Under the pieces are notes generated by a model. It did no database searches and was not told the origin of the DNA. It saw only the letters and a program-made list of their open reading frames with translations. 64,000 nucleotides of DNA from Brassica napus (Eukaryota > Streptophyta > Magnoliopsida > Brassicales > Brassicaceae), in assembly GCF_020379485.1 (NCBI RefSeq), contig NC_063445.1, forward strand, positions 51,361,422 to 51,425,421, read 5' to 3'. A program made the position numbers and the translations under genes. Shown piece after piece: positions 56,782 to 64,000 of the stretch; the stretch's first letter is position 1, and every line of letters starts with the position of its first letter.

Positions 56782-59700
56782 ATGGGAGGCGAAGACGGTT
56801 CGGCGCACAGTATCGGGAAATTTGAGGGTACAGATTATGCATTTTGGAGAATGCAAATTGAAGATTATCTGTACGGAAAGAAGCTTCATCAACCGCTGAG
56901 CAAGAAGCCTGAGAAGATGGATCAGGATGAGTGGGAGCTCCTTGACAGACAAGTTCTGGGTGTTATAAGGTTAACACTGTCGAAAAACGTTGCTCACAAC
57001 GTTGCGAAGGAGAAGACCACAGAAGGGCTCATGAAAGTTCTCTCTGATATGTATGAGAAACCTTCGGCAAACAATAAGGTGTTTCTCATGAAGAAACTCT
57101 TTCATCTGAAGATGGAAGAAGGTGGCCTGGTTGCCGCACATGTGAACGAGTTCAACACGATTGTCAACCAACTGTCATCAGTTGAAATCGAGTTTGAAGA
57201 TGAAGTGCGAGCACTGATTTTGTTGGCATCTCTGCCAAATAGTTGGGAGCCAATGAGGGCAGCGGTTAGTAATTCTGTGGGTACTCAAAAGCTCAAATTC
57301 AATGATGTTAGAGATCGTATCCTTGCTGAGGAAGTTCGAAGGATAGACTCTGGGGAGGCATCAACGAGCTCTGCTTTCAACGTGGAAAACAGAGGGAGAA
57401 ACCCAGATAGAAATAACCGGAGTAATGGCAGATCGAAGTCAAGGAATGGACGGGGTCAGTCCAAATTCCGACAGCCTGCAGAGTGCTGGAATTGTGGAAA
57501 GACAGGTCACATTAAGAAGAATTGCCGAGCACCACCGAAGAAGGAAGACAACACTAGAGGCGGAGCCAATGTAGTGACACGTGAAATCGCTGATGCATTG
57601 GTAGTGTCTGTTGATTCCCCGAGGAAAATTGAAGCTCGTGATGCAGCTACAAGTACCACCAAAGCGTCAATATCCTATGTTGATAGCCCAGTCGATTCAT
57701 GGGTTCTTGACTCAGGAGCGTCATTCCACACCACACCGCACCATAACATTATGGAAAATTATGTTGCGGGAAATTACAGAAAGGTATATCTTGCTGATGG
57801 ATTACCTTTGGACATAGTTGGTATTGGAGATATCAACCTGAAAATGTCAGACGGACGTGTGTGGAAGATTACGAAGGTCAGACATGTGCCAAAGTTGATG
57901 CGAAATCTGATTTCAGTAGGTCAACTTGATGATATGGGGCACGATGTTAATTTTGGTGGTGGAGCCTGGAGAGTCAAGAAAGGTTCCATGGTGGTGGCTA
58001 GAGGTCATAAAAGAGGCACTCTTTATATGACGACGAGTTATCAAGACACTGTTGCTGTTGTCGAGAATGCCAAACAGACCAAGTTGTGACATTGTAGGTT
58101 GGGGCACATGAGTGAGAAAGGGATGAAACTCATGGTGGAAAATGGCGCTCTTCCGGATCTGAAGACGATGGATCATCAGATGTGTGAAAGCTGCATCCTT
58201 GGGAAACAGAAACGAGTTAGTTTCTCTAAAGGAGGAAGAGAGCCAAAATCTGAGAAGTTAGAGCTGGTGCACACTGACGTGTGGGGACCCGCTCCTGTTG
58301 CATTGCTGGGAGGTTCGTACTACTATGTGACCTTTATCGACGACTCCACAAGAAAAGTGTGAGTTTACTTCATGAAGAACAAGCATGAAGTGTTTTCGGT
58401 TTTCAAAATTTGGAAAGCCATGGTTGAGATTGAGACGAATCTCAAGTTGAAGTGTCTAAGGTCTGATAATGGTGGTGAGTACATCAGCGGCGAGTTCAAG
58501 AGATATTGCGCTGATAATGGGATCAAGATGGAAAAGACTATTCCTAGAACGCCTCAACAGAATGGAATAGCGGAAAGGATGAACCGAACCTTGAATGAGC
58601 ATGCAAGGAGCATGAGATTGCACTGTGGATTGCCAAAGACGTTTTGGGCAGATGCAATCAATACCGCAGCCTTCTTAATAACCAGAGGACCGTCTGTACC
58701 GTTGGAATTTAAGATCCCTGAAGAATTTTGGAGTGGAAAGAAAGTAAATCTTTCTTATCTAAAGGTGTTCGGATGCTTAGCTTATGTTCATATTGATGAT
58801 GCTGCAAGAAGTAAACTTGACTCGAAGTCTAAGAAGTGTTACTTCATCGGTTATGGTAACGCGGAGTTTGGTTACCGGTTTTGGGATGATGAAAATCGGA
58901 AGATCATCCGCAGCAAGAATGTTGTGTTCAACGAAGAAGCGTTGTACAAGGATAAGCTAAGAGAAGGCTCGGAGAAGAAAGAGCCTGGAGCTGTTGACTT
59001 AGAAGATATCCTGACACCGGAGTTGCCACAGGATACCGCAACAGCAGAAGAAGAAATCTCTCAAGACGAGAGTGGTGAGGCTGAAGAAAGTGATGATTCT
59101 GAAGTGGTCCCATATACACCAGTCACGGAGTTACGACGGTCAAGCAGAATCATCAGAAAGCCAGTAAGATTCTCTCCATCGCTCAACTACATTCTGCTCA
59201 CAGACAGAGGCGAGCCTGAATGTTATGAGGAAGCTATGCAAGTTGATGAGTCGATCAAGTGGGAGCTTGCAATGAACGACGAGATGGACTCGTTGTTATC
59301 CAATCACACGTGGGAGTTAGCAGATTTGCCTAAGGAGAAAAAGGCATTGCATAACAAGTGGGTCTACCGAATAAAAGAAGAACCTGATGGGAGTAAGCGC
59401 TATAAAGCGAGGCTTGTTGTGAAGGGATTCCAACAAAAAGAAGGCGTTGACTACACCGAAATCTTCTCTCCTGTAGTCAAGATGGTGACCATTAGAACGG
59501 TTCTTGGGCTGGTAGCACAAGAAGATCTGCATCTTCAACAGATGGATGTGAAGACGGCATTTCTTCACGGTGATTTGGATGAGGAAATTTATATGAAGCA
59601 ACCCGAAGGCTTTGAGATCAAAGGGAAGGAAAGCCTTGTTTGCAAGCTGAAAAGGAGTTTGTACGGCTTAAAACAAGCTCCAAGACAGTGGTATAAACGG

Positions 59701-60756
59701 TTCGACAACTTTATTAAAGGCGTTGGTTTCTTGAGGTGTGAAGCTGACCACTGTTGTTACTTCAAGACGCTTGAAGAGTCCTACTTGATATTGCTCCTAT
59801 ATGTCGATGACATGCTGATAGTAGGAGCAGACTTGCACGAGATCAATAGCTTGAAGACGAAACTCTCAGAAGAGTTTGCGATGAAAGACCTTGGAGAAGC
59901 AAGACAGATTCTAGGAATGAGAATCAGTAGAAGCAAGGAAGGTCTTAAGCTATCACAAGAGGAGTATGTGAAGAAAGTCCTCAAGAGGTTTAACATGGAT
60001 GACGCGAAGCCAGTCAGTACTCCCCTGGCAAGTCACTTTCGGTTATCCAGAGAACAGTCTCCAAAGACGGAAGACGAGATGGCATGTATGGATAAAGTTC
60101 CATATGCTTCTGCTATAGGCAGCCTGATGTACGCGATGATATGTACAAGGCCAGACATTGCACATGCAGTGGGAGTCGTCAGAAGATTTATGAGCAATCC
60201 AGGAAAGGAACATTGGGAAGCCGTTAAGTGGATTTTCAGATATCTAAAAGGAAATCCAAGTTTATCGCTATGTTTCACGAAGTCTAAGATGGGATTGCAG
60301 GGATATGTTGATGCTGACAATGGAGGTGACATTGACAGCACGAAGAGCACAACCGGGTATGTCTACACCTTTGGCGGTACTGCAATTTGTTGGGTTTCAA
60401 AGTTGCAGAAAATTGTATCTCTATCAAGCTGTGAAGCTGAGTATGTTGCTGTAACGGAGGCAACAAAAGAGATGATATGGCTACAGTCTTTTCTAGAAGA
60501 GCTAGGCCATGACTAAGGGAAAGGTGTGTTGTACTGTGACAGTAAAAGTGCCATCGATTTGGCAAAGAATCCGGTTTACCATGCTCGGACGAAGCACATA
60601 CATCGTCGGTATCATTTCATCAGATCAGCGTTGGAAGATGAAATGTTGGTGCTTGAGAAGATCCCAGGAAGCAAGAATCCGGCAGACATGTTGACGAAGG
60701 TCGTGCCGTATGATAAGCAGAGGTTGTGTGCAACCTCAGTTGGCTTGTTGGAGTAA
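56782..60756 (+). pseudogene. Copia gag-pol polyprotein with three stop codons
   Basis: One frame of 1325 codons contains gag (residues 1 to about 265, with the complete knuckle CWNCGKTGHIKKNC), protease (WVLDSGASFHTTPHH), integrase (CRLGHMS, the CESCILGKQ zinc motif, HTDVWGP...DSTRKV, LRSDNGGEYISGEFKRYC, PQQNGIAERMNRTL), reverse transcriptase (KWVYRIKEEPDG, MDVKTAFLHG, GLKQAPRQWY, LYVDDMLIVGA) and RNase H (DADNGGDIDSTKSTTGYVY, SLSSCEAEYVAV, KNPADMLTKV). Stops occur at 58087-58089 (TGA), 58360-58362 (TGA) and 60514-60516 (TAA). No frameshift is found in 4 kb. Each stop can be explained by one C-to-T or G-to-A change. Confidence 0.95.
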
Positions 60757-60826
60757 CAAGCTGGGGAGACCTGCTACATCGATCAATGTGTGAAGACAGA
60801 TTGAAATCAGTCTTCAAGTGGGAGAT

Positions 60827-61293
60827 TGTAAGTAAAAAAAACACGTTTTACGTGTTGGTCGGCATGGACGGTGACAGCATGGACGGTGAGCTGAAATTGT
60901 TGACGTTGGTTTTGTCAAAGATTGTGAGCTCACCAAACACCTTCTTCATGCTTATAAAAGGAGAGCTAAGGAGAAGAAGAAATGCATCTCAAAACAAGAA
61001 AACAGAGAGAGAACGAGGGAAGAGAAGAGAAGAGAAGAAGAAGAAAAAAAAAAGTTTTTTTTCTCACAAAAAAATCTTCTTTAAGAAATTACGAGTAATT
61101 TCTGAGTGTATTTGGGATCGGGGTGTGAGTTGTGAGCTTGTAAAATTTCTCTGGTTGATAATAAAAGATCTGTAGCAAGTCCGGAGACGTAGGCAACATT
61201 GGCCGAACTCCGTTAACAATTTTGTGTGTGTGCTTCTTTCCCGCTCCCATAAATTCTGGTTTACCGCAAAATTTGACCGCATATTTCCTAACA
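60827..61293 (+). repeat. 3' LTR of the complete copia element
   Basis: Matches the 5' LTR apart from scattered substitutions and a few small indels, indicating a young insertion. Confidence 0.95.
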
Positions 61294-63957
61294 ATCAACA
61301 GCTACCAGGATGTACTTGTTGCCATGTGATGATGGAAATGGCCCCATGAAGTCAATACCCCACACATCAAACACTTCAACTTCAAGGATTGGATTCTGAG
61401 GCATCTCATTCCTCTTGATGATGTTTCCCCTCCTTTGGCATGAATCACACCTTGAAACAAAGTCTTGTGTGTCCTTGAACATGTGTGGCCACCAGAATCC
61501 AGCTTGTAACACCTTAGCAATAGTCTTGAAGGTAGCAAAGTGGCCTCCATAAGATGATCCATGACACTGTGTAAGGATCCCATCAATCTCCTCATTAGCA
61601 ACCACTCTCCTATAAAGTTGATCTTTGCAGAGAATGTAGAGGTAGGGCTCATCCCAGTAGTATCTCTTCACATCCTTGTAGAACTTCTTCTTGGCATAAC
61701 CCACAAGATTCGAAGGCTCTTTTCCTGTGGCTAGGTAATTCACCAAATCAGCATACCAAGGTTCTTTCTTTTCTGTTGCCTTGACTTCTTCAAGCCTTCC
61801 AGTCTCACAAATTGCTATCACTGCTCCAATAGCCATGATCTTTTCCTCAGGGAGTCCTTCATCAATGGGAATGCCACACTCCACTCTCAGCCTGGACAAG
61901 TGATCAGCTACACCATTCTCAACTCCTGGCTTGTCCTTGATCTCTAAATCAAACTCTTGCAGCAAAAGAATCCATCTCAAGAGCCTGGGCTTTGCATCTT
62001 TCTTCGCCAAAAGGTGTCTCAACGCAGCATGATCTGTGTAGACAATGACTTTAGATCCCACCAAGTAGCTTCTAAACTTCTCAAAGGCAAAGACAATGGC
62101 TAGCATCTCCTTCTCTGTTGTGGCATATCTCATCTGAACATCATTCAGGGTTTGGCTCGCGTAGTAGATCACATGGGTCTTGCCATCTTTCTTCTGCCCC
62201 AAAACAGCTCCCACAGCATAATCACTAGCATCACACATGATCTCAAAGGAGAGATCCCAATTAGGTGGCTGGACAATTGGAGCACTGATGAGTTCACCTT
62301 TCAGCTTCTTGAAGGCTTCTAGACACTCCACATCAAAGCTGAAGGTGGCTTCTTTGCACAGCAGTCTGGTCAATGGTCTAGTGATCATGGAGAAGTCCTT
62401 TATGAATCTCCTGTAAAACCCAGCATGACCAAGAAAACTTCGGATGTCTTTCACTGTCTTTGGTGGGGGCAAACCAACCATAACATCGATTTTGGCCTTA
62501 TCCACCTCAATCCTCTTCTCTGAAATCTTGTGCCCCAGCACAATCCCTTCTTTGACCATGAAGTGACACTTCTTCCAGTTCAGCACAAGGTTGGTGTCTT
62601 CACATCTCTGTAGGACCCTACACAAATTTGACAAACAAGCAGAAAACAAAGATCCATAGACAGAGAAATCATCCATGAACACCTCCACAACATCCTCAAT
62701 CAGATCAGAAAAGATCGACATCATGCACCTTTGAAAGGTGGCTGAAGCATTACATAGACCAAATGACATTCTTCGATATGCGAAGGTACCATAAGGACAT
62801 GTGAATGTTGTTTTCTCCTGATCATTGGGATGTATGGGGATCTGGAAAAATCATGAATATCCATCAAGAAAACAATAGAATGGATGATTTGCAAGTCTCT
62901 CAAGCATCTGATCAATAAATGGAAGTGGAAAATGATCCTTTCTAGATGCAGAGTTCAGTTTGCGGTAATCAATACACATCCTATGCCCAGTGACTGTTCT
63001 TGTTGGTATCAATTTATCCTTGTCATTTTTAATCACAGTTATACCACCCTTTTTTGGCACAACATGCACAGGAGATACCCATTTAGAATCTGAGATAGGG
63101 TAGATAACACCAGCATCTAAGAGTTTAAGAATCTCTTTCTTTACAACATCCTTCAGGTTAGGATTTAACCTTCTTTGATGCTCGATAGAAGTCATTGATT
63201 CATCCTCAAGATGTATCCTATGCATACACAAAGAGGGTGATATTCCCTTGATGTCATCAAGTGAGTAACCTATTGCTTTTCTAAATCTTTTAAGTGTTTT
63301 CAAAAGTTCATATAGCTCAGTTTCAGTAAGTTCACTACTCACAATGACTGGATAAGTTCCATTAGGACCAAGAAATGCATACCTTACACCATTGGGGAGA
63401 GGTTTAAGCTTCACCTTAGGCGCCTTAAGCTCGCTCCAGTCGTTTTGCTGGGTGTCCCCTTGTTGAATGACTGAGGCTTACTGATGGACAATTTGAGGCA
63501 GCTCCTCATACTGATCCTTACTACCAAATCCTCTGTGTGAATCCAACATCATCCCATAGGCAGCACTCTCCAGGTTCTGAATCACTTCAGCTGGCCTCTC
63601 TATCGTCAAAGCATGCTGTAGAGGGTCTTCTATTGACAATTCTTCAAGGAGCTCATCAGCAAGGGCATCCATCTCTTCAATGTAGAAAACTTGCCCTTGA
63701 ACTGTTTGTTTCTTCATTACCTCCTTGATGTCAAAGTGAAGAACATGCCATTTACCCAAGTGGAGATCAATCTTGCCCTCTTTCACATTAACAATTGCTC
63801 CTGCTGTAGCTAAGAAAGGCCTTCCAAGGATTAAAGGATCTGCAGCTTCCTCACCCATCTCAAGCACCACAAAGTCTGTAGGGATCTCATACTTTCCAAC
63901 CATAACGGGGAGGTCCTCCAAGATACCCACCGGGTACTTCACTGAACGATCAGCCAA
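61294..63957 (-). pseudogene. Athila pol: protease, RT, RNase H and integrase N-terminus
   Basis: Protease end: [57 protein letters not shown] with its catalytic Asp pair, and [20 protein letters not shown]. RNase [51 protein letters not shown]. Integrase zinc domain: H...H...CDSCQRRGN, then [20 protein letters not shown]. In-frame stops lie at 63478-63480 and 62848-62850. The frame continues at 56170 beyond the copia insertion. Protease extends past the window end, so gag and the 5' LTR are outside. Confidence 0.93.
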
Positions 63958-64000
63958 TACCAGAGACAGTCTACACTTCTTGTACTGAGTGAAACCAAGT

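Larger units (their letters stand above)
56171..61293 (+). mobile_element. Ty1/copia retrotransposon, complete, recent
   Basis: A full-length 5123-bp element. LTRs of 463 bp (56171-56633) and 467 bp (60827-61293) are nearly identical, and ATCAA is duplicated outside (56166-56170 and 61294-61298). The primer site TGGTATCAAAGC (56636-56647) and the polypurine tract AAGTGGGAGAT (60816-60826) are in place. The single polyprotein frame is 56782-60756. It is inserted in the Athila integrase. Confidence 0.97.
42391..64000 (-). mobile_element. Athila-type Ty3/gypsy retrotransposon, nested, partial
   Basis: One minus-strand element runs from beyond the window end to its 3' LTR at 42391. In sense order it has protease (63957-63478), RT and RNase H (63414 to about 61900), integrase (about 61850-61294, 56170-56053, 49334-48620), a spacer with GTCGCTC repeats, the ATHILA ORF (47338-45452), a 3' region, polypurine tract and LTR. 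A CACTA and a copia element sit inside integrase. The integrase frame joins perfectly once both are removed. In-frame stops in pol and in the ATHILA ORF show it is defective. Confidence 0.92.

Overview
This is a plant nuclear window, almost certainly from a Brassica or a close Brassicaceae relative. It has GT-AG introns, AT-rich intergenic DNA and many plant transposable elements. Three host genes recall the order on Arabidopsis chromosome 3 around At3g27530 to At3g27650: GOLGIN CANDIDATE 6 (GC6), a CRM-domain splicing factor (probable CFM9) and a sucrase/ferredoxin-like protein, followed by a LOB-domain gene (LBD25-like). That gene order is from memory and no database was searched.

Layout. 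1-6755: wreckage of several Ty1/copia elements around two tandem RALF-like peptide genes, the second cut short by a minus-strand copia element. 6756-7123: a small duplicated fragment of the GC6 gene, then AT-rich repeats. 7430-8159: an FCP1-type phosphatase gene with an N-terminal frameshift. 9044-14736 (minus): complete 19-exon GC6. 15244-17947: a MULE-like DNA transposon with a 9-bp target duplication. 18666-21169 (minus): the CRM gene, 4 coding exons, with a mitochondrial-type presequence. 21320-21391: tRNA-Asp(GTC). 22000-24284 (minus): the sucrase/ferredoxin-like gene, apparently broken in exon 1. 24682-34500: small elements (a TRIM, a Stowaway MITE), a LINE relic, a 4.6-kb LINE with a 12-bp target duplication, and a non-autonomous Helitron abutting the LBD25-like leader. 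34501-36162: the LBD25-like gene with a 5' UTR intron. 37224-37721: a fold-back MITE. 39435-42034: the 5' part of another copia element.

42391 to the window end is one Athila-type Ty3/gypsy element on the minus strand. Its integrase was hit by a CACTA transposon (49335-56052, ATT duplication) and, 118 bp away, by a plus-strand copia element (56171-61293, ATCAA duplication). Removing both restores a continuous integrase frame. The CACTA carries TNP2-like and TNPA-like genes. The Athila element has an extra ATHILA-type ORF with its own probable leader and intron. GTCGCTC hairpin arrays lie both in its LTR and just upstream of that ORF.

The host genes are housekeeping or developmental (ER-Golgi tethering, organelle intron splicing, transcription, peptide signalling) and do not form a pathway. 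No new system is proven. The most unusual structures are the paired hairpin arrays of the Athila element, a perfect hairpin at the LINE ORF1/ORF2 junction, CCCGAAA telomere-variant arrays inside the CACTA, and a transduplicated GC6 exon fragment.
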